DNA from: Pseudotabrizicola algicola
Lineage (GTDB): Bacteria > Pseudomonadota > Alphaproteobacteria > Rhodobacterales > Rhodobacteraceae
Length of the DNA: 64,000 nt
Direction of reading: 5' to 3'
Assembly (NCBI RefSeq): GCF_010915705.1
Contig: NZ_JAAIKE010000003.1
Coordinates: 186,001-250,000 of the forward strand
Part shown: positions 34,248-43,106 of the stretch, in pieces
Layout of the letters: every line of letters starts with the position of its first letter
Position numbering within the stretch: position 1 is the first letter of the stretch
The notes under the pieces: generated by a model
Databases searched by the model: none
What the model saw: only the letters and a program-made list of their open reading frames with translations
Told to the model about the DNA's origin: nothing
Program-made: the position numbers and the translations under genes

Positions 34248-35361
34248 TGTGCTGGTGATCGGCGCGGGCATCACGGGGATGATGGCCGCGCTGCACCTTG
34301 CGGACGCGGGCGCCGAGGTGCGCCTGGTGGATGCGGGCGAGAACGCGGGCACCTGGGCCAATGCGGGCAGCCTGCACGTTCAGATGCAAAGCCGGTTCAT
34401 GCGGCTCTATCCCGATCAGGTGCCTGCGGTCGAGGCGTCGCTGCCGCTCTACAAGGCCGCTGCCGAGGAATGGGTGCGGCTGGATGCGCTCTATGGTCCG
34501 TTCGAGTTGGTGCGCAAGGGCGGGCTGATGCTGGCCGAGGGTGCCGACCAGTTGCGGTTTCTGGAGGGCAAGGCGCGGCGCGAGGCGGCGCAGGGCCTTT
34601 CGGTGGAGATTCTGGATCGCGCGGCGCTGGACCGTTTTGCGCCGTGGCTGGGGCCCCAGATCGTCGGGGCGGAGCTATGCCGTGACGAGGGCAAGCTGAA
34701 CCCGCTGATCGCCAATGCGCGGCTGATGGCAGAACTGGCGCGGCGCGGGGTGCAGATCATGCGCGACCGGGTGGTGCGGCTGGAACATCGCGGCGACGGC
34801 GTGATGGCGACGGGGCGCAACGCAGCCTATCGGGCGGATCAGGTCATCGTGGCCTCGGCCTGGGGGGCGGGTGAGGTGGTGCAGGATCTGGGTGTCGCGA
34901 TCCCCACCAAGGCCGAACCGCTGCATATGAACATCACCGAAGCGGCGGCGGTGAGCATCGGCCATCTGATCCAGCATGCGGAGCGGTCGATCACGCTCAA
35001 GCAACTTGGTCAGGGCCAGATCGTGATTGGCGGCGGTTGGCCCGCGCGGGACCGCGGGCGCGACATGCCGCCCGAGGTGCTGGCGGCGTCCTTGCTGGGC
35101 AATGTCGCGCTGGCCGCGCGGCTGGTGCCGCAGATCGGCGGGCTGCGGGTGATCCGCACCTGGGCGGGCATGAACACGACCGCCGATGGCGCAAGCACGA
35201 TTGGCAGGCTGCCGGAGGCATCGCGCGTGGTGATGGCGCTGCCCGGCGATGCGGGCTATACGCTTGGCCCGCTGGTGGCGCGGCTGGCGGCAGGCGTTGC
35301 GCTTGGCACCGTGCCAGACGGCGAGGTGGCCGGTTTTGCGCCGGCGCGCTTTGCGGCCTGA
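34237..35361 (+). CDS. FAD-dependent amino-compound oxidoreductase (HcnC/OoxB-like), copy 2
   Basis: A 374-residue DadA-type flavoprotein with VLVIGAGITGMMAAL, the block NAGSLHVQMQSRF, and a C-terminal GDAGYTLGPLVARLAAG. It overlaps the fused HcnAB-like gene by 11 nt, so the two very likely form a heteromeric dehydrogenase in which this subunit oxidises the amine and the partner carries electrons away. It is a paralogue of the stand-alone gene at 25774-26910. Candidate substrates are D-amino acids, imino acids or opines. Confidence 0.88.
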   Translation: MRADVLVIGAGITGMMAALHLADAGAEVRLVDAGENAGTWANAGSLHVQMQSRFMRLYPDQVPAVEASLPLYKAAAEEWVRLDALYGPFELVRKGGLMLAEGADQLRFLEGKARREAAQGLSVEILDRAALDRFAPWLGPQIVGAELCRDEGKLNPLIANARLMAELARRGVQIMRDRVVRLEHRGDGVMATGRNAAYRADQVIVASAWGAGEVVQDLGVAIPTKAEPLHMNITEAAAVSIGHLIQHAERSITLKQLGQGQIVIGGGWPARDRGRDMPPEVLAASLLGNVALAARLVPQIGGLRVIRTWAGMNTTADGASTIGRLPEASRVVMALPGDAGYTLGPLVARLAAGVALGTVPDGEVAGFAPARFAA

Positions 35362-35379
35362 CCCCTGGCGCCCTGACCC

Positions 35380-36258
35380 CTAGCGCTTGAGCGATTCGCG
35401 GATGTTGCGCACCGTTTCCTGAAGCTTGGGCAGCACATATTCGATGGCGCTCGCAGGGGTCATGCGCACGGTGGGAATCCCCACGTTGATGGCACCCACA
35501 AGACCGCCCGCCGAGTTGTGCAGCGGCACCGCGATGGACATCAGGCCGGTTTCAAGCTCTTGGTCCACTAGCGACCAGCCTTGGTCGCGGACCTGTTCCA
35601 GCACGCGGCGGAACTCGGCCGGATCGGTCACGGTGTGTTCGGTCATCCGGGTCAGCGGGATGTGCTGCAACATGCCCGGCCACATTTCGGGCGGCTGCGC
35701 GGCCAGCAGGACGCGGCCCGTGGCGGTGCAATGGGCCGGAAAGCGCGCGCCCACGGTGATGCCGACGCTGATCACCCGGTGATATTGCGCGCCCGAGACA
35801 TAGACCACGTCGAACCTGTCGAGAACTGCCGCAGAGACCGATTCCCGCAGCTCGCTCGACAGGTGGTCGATGAAGGGGCGGGCGATGTCCCACGCGCCCT
35901 TGGAGGACAGCACGGAATAGCCGAGTTCGAGAACTTGTGGCGTAAGATCAAAGAGTTTGCCATCGGCCACCGCATAGCCTTCGTGCACCAGCGTGAGCAG
36001 GATGCGGCGCGCGCCGGCGCGGGTGTTTCCGGTTTCCGCCGCCACTTCCGAAAGGGTCATCTTGCGGCGGGTGCGGTTGAAGGCGCGCAGCACCTCGAGC
36101 CCGCGCGCCAGACTGGACACATAGTCACGCGGGTTCAGCCCGCCGTTCTCGTCATCGCTCCAGTCAGGGGATGCCGTCATCAGACCTGTCCGCGCCGGAT
36201 TGCGTGGCGGCAGGGCATCAACCGTGGCCTCGTCCTTTTCAATCACTTCTTTGGCCAT
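35380..36258 (-). CDS. IclR-family regulator, PcaU/PcaR/PobR subtype
   Basis: A 292-residue regulator. A charged leader (1-45) precedes the winged HTH at about 47-107 (SLARGLEVLRAF, MTLSEVAAETGNTRAGARRILLTLV), and the effector domain covers about 115-290 (CTATGRVLLA, the PLHNSAGGLVGAINVG block). The GARRILLTLVHEGY and LTPQVLELGYSVLSS blocks are typical of the PcaU/PcaR subgroup. The start follows GGAGGTGGCCG. It is divergent from the carbohydrate-type importer operon with operator site 7 between them, consistent with autoregulation. It is the only IclR-type gene here and the best candidate reader of the repeated operator; ligand unknown. Confidence 0.92.
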   Translation of the reverse strand: MAKEVIEKDEATVDALPPRNPARTGLMTASPDWSDDENGGLNPRDYVSSLARGLEVLRAFNRTRRKMTLSEVAAETGNTRAGARRILLTLVHEGYAVADGKLFDLTPQVLELGYSVLSSKGAWDIARPFIDHLSSELRESVSAAVLDRFDVVYVSGAQYHRVISVGITVGARFPAHCTATGRVLLAAQPPEMWPGMLQHIPLTRMTEHTVTDPAEFRRVLEQVRDQGWSLVDQELETGLMSIAVPLHNSAGGLVGAINVGIPTVRMTPASAIEYVLPKLQETVRNIRESLKR

Positions 36259-36386
36259 CGGCCACCTCCGCATAAACGTCCGGGTCTTCGTGTTTTGGCG
36301 CTCTTCGTAGCACAGCCAAATCTCATCCTATACCGAGAAATACGCTTGTTTAGGACTTGATTTTGAATCCGCTTTCATTGTTATAT

Positions 36387-36410
36387 CGCACAAGAGTGCG
36401 TTATGTGAAC
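36387..36410. promoter_or_regulatory. PcaU-type operator, site 7 (iclR / importer 2)
   Basis: Half-sites CGCAC (36387), GTGCG (36396) and TGAAC (36406). It ends 26 nt before the importer binding-protein ATG and starts 128 nt from the regulator start, in an AT-rich stretch. Confidence 0.8.
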
Positions 36411-36436
36411 ATTAGCACCGCAGGGAGATCGAAAAA

Positions 36437-37771
36437 ATGAAGAATAGCCTCACTTTTCCGAACGGACTGACGAGAAGAAACCTGCTGGCAGGGCTTGCTG
36501 CCGGCACGGTGATGTCAACGCTGCCGCGCCGCGCCCATGCGCAGGATGTTACCCTGCGCTGGTGGTCGCCGCAGGGCGCGCCTGCGCAGGCAGAAGCCTA
36601 CAAGTTCCAGATTGCCGCGTTCGAGGCGCTGAACCCCGGTATCAAGGTGGTGTTCGAAACGACGTCGGACGAAGGCTATGCCCCGCAGCTTGCCGCCGCC
36701 TTCGCCAGCGGCGAGGTGCCCGATATTGTCACGCACCTGCCATCCTTCTCGGTGCAGACCTATTATGCGAATGGTCTGGTCGAGCCGTTCGACGATGTCA
36801 TCAACGCGATTGGCGCGGATGACTATTACGCCGGTGCCAATGACGTGTTCAAAACCGCCGATGGCAAGTATTGCGGCACGGGCATCGGCAACACTGCCGC
36901 CAACATGCTGTGGCTGCGCCGTGACCTGATGGAAGCCTCTGGCATTGCCGCCGCTCCGGCGACATGGGACGAGCTGCGCGCTGCCTGCCAGACACTGCAG
37001 AAGGACGGCGTTTTCGGCGCGCCGCTGCCCTATGGGCAGAATTCGATGACATCGCTGATCTTTATCGGCTTCATCCACGGCGCGGGCGGTCAGGTGTTCA
37101 CGCCCGATCTTCAGGTCGCCATCGACAGCGAGCAGACCCGCAATGCGCTGGAATTCTACAAATCCATGCGCGAGCTTTGCCCGCCGGGTGCCACCAACTA
37201 CAGCTGGGGCGAAAGCCTGACGGCCTTTGTTTCCGGCGCGACCGCAACGGGTATCTATGCCGGGCGCGTTCTGGCCAATGTCGTCGCGCAGAATCCGGGC
37301 ATCGCCGACCATGTGACCTGCACGACCTATCCGACCATTTCGGCCGATGTGGCGCCGTGGACGTTCAACGACTTCCCGAGCGTGTTCATCCCGGCGCAGT
37401 CGCGCAACAAGGACGCGGCCAAGGCCTTTGCCGCCTTCCTGTTCAACCCCGAAGGATACATCAAGCAGCTGCACGCCGCCCCCGGTCACGTCTTGCCGGT
37501 TCTGAAGTCGATCAACGAGAACCCGGCCTATCAGGACAATGACATCATCCGGAAGTATCCTGCCGAGGTCGATCTGATGTCGAGTGCTGCGGCAGGCGGC
37601 TATAACCTTGGCTATGAAAGCAGCGCCCATGCGTCCAACGAGCGCGCCGGCGAGGTGATTGCCTCCAACGCGATCTCCGATCTGGTGCAGCGCGTCGTGC
37701 TGAACGGCGATGATGTCAACGCGGCGCTTGGCGATTGTGCCAAGGCGATCGAAGCCATCATGAAGGCCTAA
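36437..37771 (+). CDS. Carbohydrate-type ABC substrate-binding protein (SBP_bac_1)
   Basis: A 444-residue periplasmic binding protein of the maltose/glycerol-phosphate class. A Tat-type signal (LTRRNLLAGLAAG, cleavage near AHAQ) is followed by VTLRWWSPQG, FEALNPGIKVVFE and VPDIVTHLPSF typical of the fold. The start follows GGGAG. It leads a nine-gene operon that continues through two permeases, an ATPase and five enzymes to 45958. Despite family homology to sugar binders, the attached aminotransferase and aldehyde dehydrogenase suggest a nitrogenous ligand. Confidence 0.92.
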   Translation: MKNSLTFPNGLTRRNLLAGLAAGTVMSTLPRRAHAQDVTLRWWSPQGAPAQAEAYKFQIAAFEALNPGIKVVFETTSDEGYAPQLAAAFASGEVPDIVTHLPSFSVQTYYANGLVEPFDDVINAIGADDYYAGANDVFKTADGKYCGTGIGNTAANMLWLRRDLMEASGIAAAPATWDELRAACQTLQKDGVFGAPLPYGQNSMTSLIFIGFIHGAGGQVFTPDLQVAIDSEQTRNALEFYKSMRELCPPGATNYSWGESLTAFVSGATATGIYAGRVLANVVAQNPGIADHVTCTTYPTISADVAPWTFNDFPSVFIPAQSRNKDAAKAFAAFLFNPEGYIKQLHAAPGHVLPVLKSINENPAYQDNDIIRKYPAEVDLMSSAAAGGYNLGYESSAHASNERAGEVIASNAISDLVQRVVLNGDDVNAALGDCAKAIEAIMKA

Positions 37772-37779
37772 GGCACTGG

Positions 37780-37806
37780 CGGACTGTCTGTTACACAGGC
37801 AGTCCG
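37780..37806 (+). repeat. Hairpin between binding-protein and permease genes
   Basis: A 12 bp stem with one G-U pair (CGGACTGTCTGT / ACAGGCAGTCCG) and a 3 nt loop, with no T-run after it. The position suggests mRNA 3'-end protection or attenuation favouring the binding protein. Confidence 0.5.
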
Positions 37807-37824
37807 TATCTTGAAGGAAATCCC

Positions 37825-38724
37825 ATGGCTGCCCCACTCCACTCTTCGCTGGAACGCCGATACGCGCGTCTTGGCCTGCTGTTGATTGCGCCGACGGTGC
37901 TAATCTTCTGCGCGGTCATTGTCTATCCGCTCGTATCGGCCATCTATCTGTCGCTGTTCCGTGTGTTCACGCCGACGCTGGAAAGCAGTTGGGTGGGGCT
38001 GTCCAACTATCGCGAACTTCTGGCGAGCGGCCTGTTCTGGAAGGCGTTGTGGAATACGCTGGTCTGGACGGCGGGCACCTTGACCTTGCAGATCGTGCTG
38101 GGCATCGGGATGGCGCTGGTTCTGCACCAGAATATCTGGTTCCGGTCGCTGGCGCGCTCGCTGATCCTGTTTCCCTATTTCATCTCGACCGTGGTGGCGG
38201 TTCTGGTCTGGAAATGGGTGTTCAATGATCTTTATGGCATCTTGAACCATCTTCTGATGCAGTCCGGCATCATTTCCATGCCGATCGACTATCTGGGCAG
38301 CATGCCCAATGCGATGATCTCGGTCATCCTTGTCGGCGCGTGGAAGTATTTCCCCTTTGTGGTGATCGCGGTGCTGGCGCGGCTGCAGACCATTCCCGAG
38401 CCGCTTTACGAGGCCGCCCGGATCGACGGGGCGGGGCCGATTGCGCGGTTCTTCGATGTGACGCTGCCGCAGCTTCGGGATGTGCTGGTCGTCATCGTCA
38501 TGCTGCGTGCGATCTGGGATTTCAAGGAGTTTGACCTGATCTGGCTGCTGACCGGGGGCGGTCCGTCCTCTTCGACTGAAACGCTGCCCATCGTCGTCTA
38601 CCGGCAGGCCTTTGCGCTGAACCAGATGGGGATGGCGGCGGCCTGGGCGGTTTCGATGATGGCGATCCTGCTGGTCTTCATGATCGTCTATATCCGCCGC
38701 ACCCGCGAGAAAGGGCCTGCATGA
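37825..38724 (+). CDS. ABC sugar-type permease 1 (UgpA/MalF-like)
   Basis: A 299-residue inner-membrane permease with about six membrane helices. The first is LGLLLIAPTVLIFCAVIVYPLV; the coupling loop PEPLYEAARIDGAGPIARFFDVTLPQL is the EAA motif with the conserved Gly. The start at MAAPLHSS follows GAAGGAAATCCC. It overlaps the second permease by 4 nt. Confidence 0.93.
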   Translation: MAAPLHSSLERRYARLGLLLIAPTVLIFCAVIVYPLVSAIYLSLFRVFTPTLESSWVGLSNYRELLASGLFWKALWNTLVWTAGTLTLQIVLGIGMALVLHQNIWFRSLARSLILFPYFISTVVAVLVWKWVFNDLYGILNHLLMQSGIISMPIDYLGSMPNAMISVILVGAWKYFPFVVIAVLARLQTIPEPLYEAARIDGAGPIARFFDVTLPQLRDVLVVIVMLRAIWDFKEFDLIWLLTGGGPSSSTETLPIVVYRQAFALNQMGMAAAWAVSMMAILLVFMIVYIRRTREKGPA

Positions 38725-39554
38725 TGCGCAAATACCTTGGCCCCGTCGCGCTGAACCTCTTTGCGTGGACAACCATCATTGCTGTCGCCTTTCCGCTGTT
38801 CTGGATGCTTGTCACCTCGGTCAAGCCGCAGTCGGAACTGTTCCGCCGCCCGCCGACGATGCTGCCCGAAAGCTGGACGCTGGAGCATTACTGGCACCTG
38901 CTGACGCAGACCAATTTTCTGGTCTATTTCCGCAACTCGGTGATGCTGTCCACAGTGACGACGCTGCTGGTGGTGACGGTGGCCACGCTGGGGGCCTACA
39001 GCCTTGTGCGCTTTCGGTATCGCGGGCGGGAAAGCCTCGCCTTCCTTGTGCTCTTTACCTATCTGCTGCCGTCGGTCGTGCTGATCATCCCGCTGTATCT
39101 GATGCTGGTCAGCCTTGGCCTGTCGAACACGCTGTTTTCGCTGGTGATCGCCTATACCACCTTTGCGCTGCCCTATGCGCTGTGGCTGATGCGGTCATTC
39201 ATGGCGGGCGTGCCGGATGATCTGGAATATGCCGCGATGGTGGACGGGGCTAGCCGGATGGGGGCGTTTGTGGACGTGATCCTGCCGCAGCTTTTGCCCG
39301 GCATCATCTCGACCGCGCTTTTTACCTTCATCCTGAGCTGGAACGAATATCTTTACGCGCTTGTCCTTGTGAACTCGGACGGGGCGCGCCCGCTGACCAC
39401 CGGCGTGATGAACATGCTGATCTCGTCCTTCAACATCGAATGGTCCCTTCTGATGGCGGCCTCGGTGATGATGAGCGTGCCCCTGATCATCGTTTTCGCC
39501 TTCCTGCAAAGCTATCTGACCCGCGGCTTCGGCGCGGGCGCTGTGAAAGGCTGA
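38721..39554 (+). CDS. ABC sugar-type permease 2 (UgpE/MalG-like)
   Basis: A 277-residue permease. An N-terminal helix (NLFAWTTIIAVAFPLFWMLVTSVK) and the EAA loop PDDLEYAAMVDGASRMGAFVDVILPQL identify the second channel subunit. It starts within the stop of the previous gene (a second ATG follows one codon later) and ends 3 nt before the ATPase. Confidence 0.93.
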   Translation: MMRKYLGPVALNLFAWTTIIAVAFPLFWMLVTSVKPQSELFRRPPTMLPESWTLEHYWHLLTQTNFLVYFRNSVMLSTVTTLLVVTVATLGAYSLVRFRYRGRESLAFLVLFTYLLPSVVLIIPLYLMLVSLGLSNTLFSLVIAYTTFALPYALWLMRSFMAGVPDDLEYAAMVDGASRMGAFVDVILPQLLPGIISTALFTFILSWNEYLYALVLVNSDGARPLTTGVMNMLISSFNIEWSLLMAASVMMSVPLIIVFAFLQSYLTRGFGAGAVKG

Positions 39555-39557
39555 CCT

Positions 39558-40709
39558 ATGGCCAATGTCGATTTCCGCGCTGTCACCAAATCCTTCGGGG
39601 CGTTCACCGCCCTGCACGGGTTGGATCTCTCGATCAAGGCGGGTGAGTTTGTCGCCCTGCTCGGCCCCTCGGGCTGCGGCAAGACGACCACGCTGCGCAT
39701 GCTTGCGGGGCTGGAGTTTCCGACCACGGGCGACATCATCATCGGCGACCGGCGGGTGAATGACTTGCCGCCGGGCGAGCGTGACATCGCGATGGTGTTC
39801 CAGTCTTACGCGCTTTACCCGCATATGACGGTGGCCGAAAACATCGCCTATCCGCTAAAGAAGCGGGGGGTGCCAAAGGCCGAGCGTGGCCCGATGGTGG
39901 CCAGAACCGCCGAGATGCTGCATCTGACCGCGCTGCTGGACCGCAAGCCCAAGCAGTTGAGCGGCGGGCAGCAGCAGCGCGTTGCCCTCGGGCGGGCGCT
40001 GATCCGTGACCCCAAGGTGTTCTTGCTGGACGAGCCCTTGTCCAACCTCGACGCCAAGTTGCGGGGCCAGTTGCGGGCCGAGCTGATCGAACTGCACCGC
40101 CGCTTGGGCCGCACGATGGTTTATGTCACCCATGACCAGCTGGAGGCCATGACGATGGCCGACCGGATCGCGATCATGGAGGGCGGCAACCTGCAACAGT
40201 TTGCGCCCCCTGCCGAGGTGTATGCGCGGCCTGCCAACCGCTTTGTCGCGGGGTTCATCGGCACGCCGGGCATGACGCTGATCGACGGCACGCTGGTGCA
40301 GGAAGGCGGCGGCTGGGTGTTCGAAAGCCAGAGCCTGCGGCTGTCGGTGCCGCCCCTTGCCGCGCATGCGGCCGCCGGACCGGCTGCCTTCGGCATCCGG
40401 CCCGAGGACGTGCATCTGGGCAGCGGCGATCTGTCGGGCGAGGTCGTGCTGACCGAGGCGACGGGTCACGAAACCATCGTCACCGTGGCGCTGTCCGCAG
40501 ACATCCGCGTGATTGCCCGCATCGCGGGCACACCGCCCCTGCGCATCGGTGACAGGGTGCCTGTCCGGCTTGATGCCGCGCGGGCGCATCTTTTTGCCGC
40601 CGGTCCTCATGGGACTCGTCTCAACCATCCGTCGGGCGCTGTTGGCGCGGGCGAAATCACCGATATCGCCGCGCCTCTGCGCGTCGTTTCCAAAGGAGTT
40701 GTGTCTTGA
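39558..40709 (+). CDS. ABC ATPase, UgpC/MalK-like
   Basis: A 383-residue ATPase. Walker A GPSGCGKT, Q-loop MVFQSYALYPHM, signature LSGGQQQR and Walker B VFLLDEPLSNLDAKLR are intact. The C-terminal TOBE/OB domain is present (FGIRPEDVHLG). It energises the two permeases before it. Its stop overlaps the TTG start of the next enzyme gene. Confidence 0.94.
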   Translation: MANVDFRAVTKSFGAFTALHGLDLSIKAGEFVALLGPSGCGKTTTLRMLAGLEFPTTGDIIIGDRRVNDLPPGERDIAMVFQSYALYPHMTVAENIAYPLKKRGVPKAERGPMVARTAEMLHLTALLDRKPKQLSGGQQQRVALGRALIRDPKVFLLDEPLSNLDAKLRGQLRAELIELHRRLGRTMVYVTHDQLEAMTMADRIAIMEGGNLQQFAPPAEVYARPANRFVAGFIGTPGMTLIDGTLVQEGGGWVFESQSLRLSVPPLAAHAAAGPAAFGIRPEDVHLGSGDLSGEVVLTEATGHETIVTVALSADIRVIARIAGTPPLRIGDRVPVRLDAARAHLFAAGPHGTRLNHPSGAVGAGEITDIAAPLRVVSKGVVS

Positions 40710-41626
40710 ATCGTCATTCTGTCGACTGGGCGGGTCCCATGCCCGCGATCACCACGCCCTTCCGCAAGGATCTGTCGATCGACGAAGAGTCTTTCGTGGC
40801 GAATATTTCGCGGCTGTTCGATGCCGGTTCCACCGGTATGGTCGCCGCGGGCTGCACCGGAGAGTTCTGGGCGCTGAGCCTGAAAGAGCGCGCCCGCCTT
40901 GCCAAGCTGACCGCCGAGGCCTGCAAGGGGCGCGGCCCCGCCATCGTGGGCACGGGGGCGATCCGCCCGGACGAGGTGATCGAGCAGATCCACGCGATCA
41001 AGGAGGCAGGCGGGGACGGGGTTCTGGTGCTGCCGCCGTTCTTTGCGCATCTGACCGAGGCCGAGATCATCGCCCATTTCGAGGCGATCAGCGCCGCCAG
41101 CGTGCTGCCCATCGTGCTTTACAACATTCCGGGCAATGCGGGGAATGCGATCTCGCCGTCGATTGCCAGCCGCTTGGCCGATCTGGACAATGTGGTGGCG
41201 ATCAAGGAATCGTCGGGTGACTGGCGCAATTTCCACGCCACCCTGTTGCAGGTGCGCGACCGTATCCGCGTGTATTGTGGCCCGTCATCGGTGTTTGGCG
41301 TCGCTGCCACGCTGGCCGGGGCCGACGGGCTGATCGATTGCTTCCCCAACGTCTGGGACAAGGGCTGTCTGGACCTGTGGCACGCCACCCGTGCCGGACG
41401 GCTTGACGAGGCTTGGGCCCTGCAGCGGATCGGCATCGAGATGACCGATCTGTTCACCTCGGACGGCCGCTCTCTGTATCCCGCCACAAAGGCTGCTATG
41501 AACTTCCTTGGCCTTCCCGGTGGGGGCGAGCCGCGTCCGCCGCTGCGGGCTTTGTCCGGCGCGCCGCTTCAGGGCCTGAAGGCCGGAATGGAGGCGCTGC
41601 TTGCGCCGGAAGCAAAGGTGGCATGA
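40706..41626 (+). CDS. DHDPS/N-acetylneuraminate lyase family aldolase, copy 2
   Basis: A 306-residue TIM-barrel enzyme with catalytic Lys in AIKESSGD, Tyr in LYNIPGN and the GCTGEF pyruvate-binding motif. I take the TTG start that overlaps the ATPase stop (TTGA), since AAAGGAG precedes it by about 9 nt; an ATG 33 nt downstream is the alternative. It is only distantly similar to copy 1 at 26958, so the two probably act on different keto acids. It belongs to the importer-aminotransferase operon. Confidence 0.87.
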   Translation: MNRHSVDWAGPMPAITTPFRKDLSIDEESFVANISRLFDAGSTGMVAAGCTGEFWALSLKERARLAKLTAEACKGRGPAIVGTGAIRPDEVIEQIHAIKEAGGDGVLVLPPFFAHLTEAEIIAHFEAISAASVLPIVLYNIPGNAGNAISPSIASRLADLDNVVAIKESSGDWRNFHATLLQVRDRIRVYCGPSSVFGVAATLAGADGLIDCFPNVWDKGCLDLWHATRAGRLDEAWALQRIGIEMTDLFTSDGRSLYPATKAAMNFLGLPGGGEPRPPLRALSGAPLQGLKAGMEALLAPEAKVA

Positions 41627-42408
41627 TGGATCTTGGATTGAAGGGGCGGCGGGCCATCGTGACCGCCGCATCGCGCGGGCTGGGTTTGGCGACTGCGCGG
41701 TCGCTGGCACGCGAGGGCGTGTCGGTGGTGATGAACGCCCGCTCTGCCGGACCGCTGGAAGAGGCGGCTGCAAGCATCCGCGCCGAGTTCGGGGTGGATG
41801 CGATTCCGGTGGCGGTGGATTTCAACACCGCCGAAGGCCGCGCCGAGATTCTGGCGGCGGCGGGGCAGGTGGATATTCTGGTCAACAACCCCGGTGTGCG
41901 TCAGGTGCCGACACCTTCGGCGCAGATCACGCCGGAAGACTGGCGGCACTGGCTCGAGGTGCACTTCCTGTCATCGGTCGAGATGATCCAGGCGGTGACG
42001 CCCGGCATGATCGAGCGCTGCTTTGGCCGCGTGGTCAACATGAGCGTCAGTTTCATCAAGTTCCCGCAGGTTGGCTTTGCCCATTCCCATGCCGCGCGTC
42101 TGGCCTTGTCGGGTGCGGTGGCGGCGATGTCGCGGGAGCTTTTGCCGCATAATGTGACCGTCAACACGGTTTGCCCCGGCCTGTTCGACACCGACGCGCT
42201 GCACACGAACCTGCATGGCCATGCCAAACGCGGGAACACCACCTATGAGGCGATCCTGCAGAACCGTCTGGAGACCTGTCCGGCCGGCCGCTTGGGCGCG
42301 CCTTCGGAATGTGGTGATCTGATCGCCTTCCTGTGCTCGGCGCAGGCCGGATTCATCTCGGGGCAGAACATCGTCAATGACGGTGGCGTCTATCAGGGGC
42401 TGTTCTGA
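41623..42408 (+). CDS. SDR-family protein lacking the catalytic Tyr-Lys pair
   Basis: A 261-residue SDR fold protein. The cofactor motif is TAASRGLG and the NNAG equivalent is NNPG. Where classical SDRs have Tyr-xxx-Lys, this protein reads AHSHAARLALSG, so both Tyr and Lys are replaced. The Ser in NMSVSF is kept. I recall SDR subfamilies of this divergent type, and they may use other residues or a different chemistry. It overlaps its neighbours by 4 nt and 1 nt. Function uncertain. Confidence 0.83.
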   Translation: MMDLGLKGRRAIVTAASRGLGLATARSLAREGVSVVMNARSAGPLEEAAASIRAEFGVDAIPVAVDFNTAEGRAEILAAAGQVDILVNNPGVRQVPTPSAQITPEDWRHWLEVHFLSSVEMIQAVTPGMIERCFGRVVNMSVSFIKFPQVGFAHSHAARLALSGAVAAMSRELLPHNVTVNTVCPGLFDTDALHTNLHGHAKRGNTTYEAILQNRLETCPAGRLGAPSECGDLIAFLCSAQAGFISGQNIVNDGGVYQGLF

Positions 42409-43106
42409 TGGCGCGCGTGGTTCTTGTCTCGGGCGGCGGGCGCGGACTGGGGGCCGCGATCACCGAACGGCTGCTGGCCGATGGCTGGACTGTTTCGCTG
42501 GGGCTGCGCGATGTGGCGCAGGCCGAACGCTTTGGCGCGGGCGAGAGGGTGCAGGCGGTGCGATTTGATGCCGATGATCCGGCCGCCGCGTCCGCTTGGG
42601 TGGATGCTGCCGCCGGACGCTTTGGCCGGATCGATGCGCTGGTGAACAATGCGGGCATCATGCGCATGGTCGACTTTGAGAGGGGGACGGAAGATGACCT
42701 TGACGCCATGTGGCAGGTCAATGTCAAAGCGCCGTTCCGCCTGATCCGCGCCGCCCTGCCGCATCTGCGCAAAACCGGGCAGGGGCGGGTTGTGAACGTC
42801 GCCTCGACCGATGCCAAGCGCTATCGCAACGGCACCAGCGTCGGCTATTCGATGACCAAGCACGCGCTGTTGTCGATGACCCAGGCCGTGCGTGCCGCCG
42901 CTTGGGACGATGGCGTGCGTGCCACCGCGCTGTGCCCCGGCGCGATTGACACGGACCTGCTGGCCAATGTGGTCGGTGCCACCCCGAAACCTGATCGCCT
43001 GACGCCCGAAACCGTGGCCGGAATGGTGTCCTTTATCCTGTCGCTGCCCAATCAGGCCAGCGTGCCGGAACTGGTCGCCAACACCCGGCAGGAGAGTTTG
43101 ATATGA
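42408..43106 (+). CDS. Short-chain dehydrogenase/reductase
   Basis: A 232-residue SDR, short but complete. VSGGGRGLG binds the cofactor, VNNAGIM, Ser in NVASTD and YSMTK are intact, so unlike its upstream neighbour it should be a classical reductase. The start overlaps the previous stop as TGATG; the end overlaps the aminotransferase by 4 nt. It acts in the importer-aminotransferase operon; substrate unknown. Confidence 0.88.
   Translation: MARVVLVSGGGRGLGAAITERLLADGWTVSLGLRDVAQAERFGAGERVQAVRFDADDPAAASAWVDAAAGRFGRIDALVNNAGIMRMVDFERGTEDDLDAMWQVNVKAPFRLIRAALPHLRKTGQGRVVNVASTDAKRYRNGTSVGYSMTKHALLSMTQAVRAAAWDDGVRATALCPGAIDTDLLANVVGATPKPDRLTPETVAGMVSFILSLPNQASVPELVANTRQESLI

Noticed and set aside
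32580-35361. A hydrogen cyanide biosynthesis operon
   Set aside because: HcnABC homologues are mostly amino-acid or opine dehydrogenases; the catabolic context and shared regulator do not suggest cyanide production.
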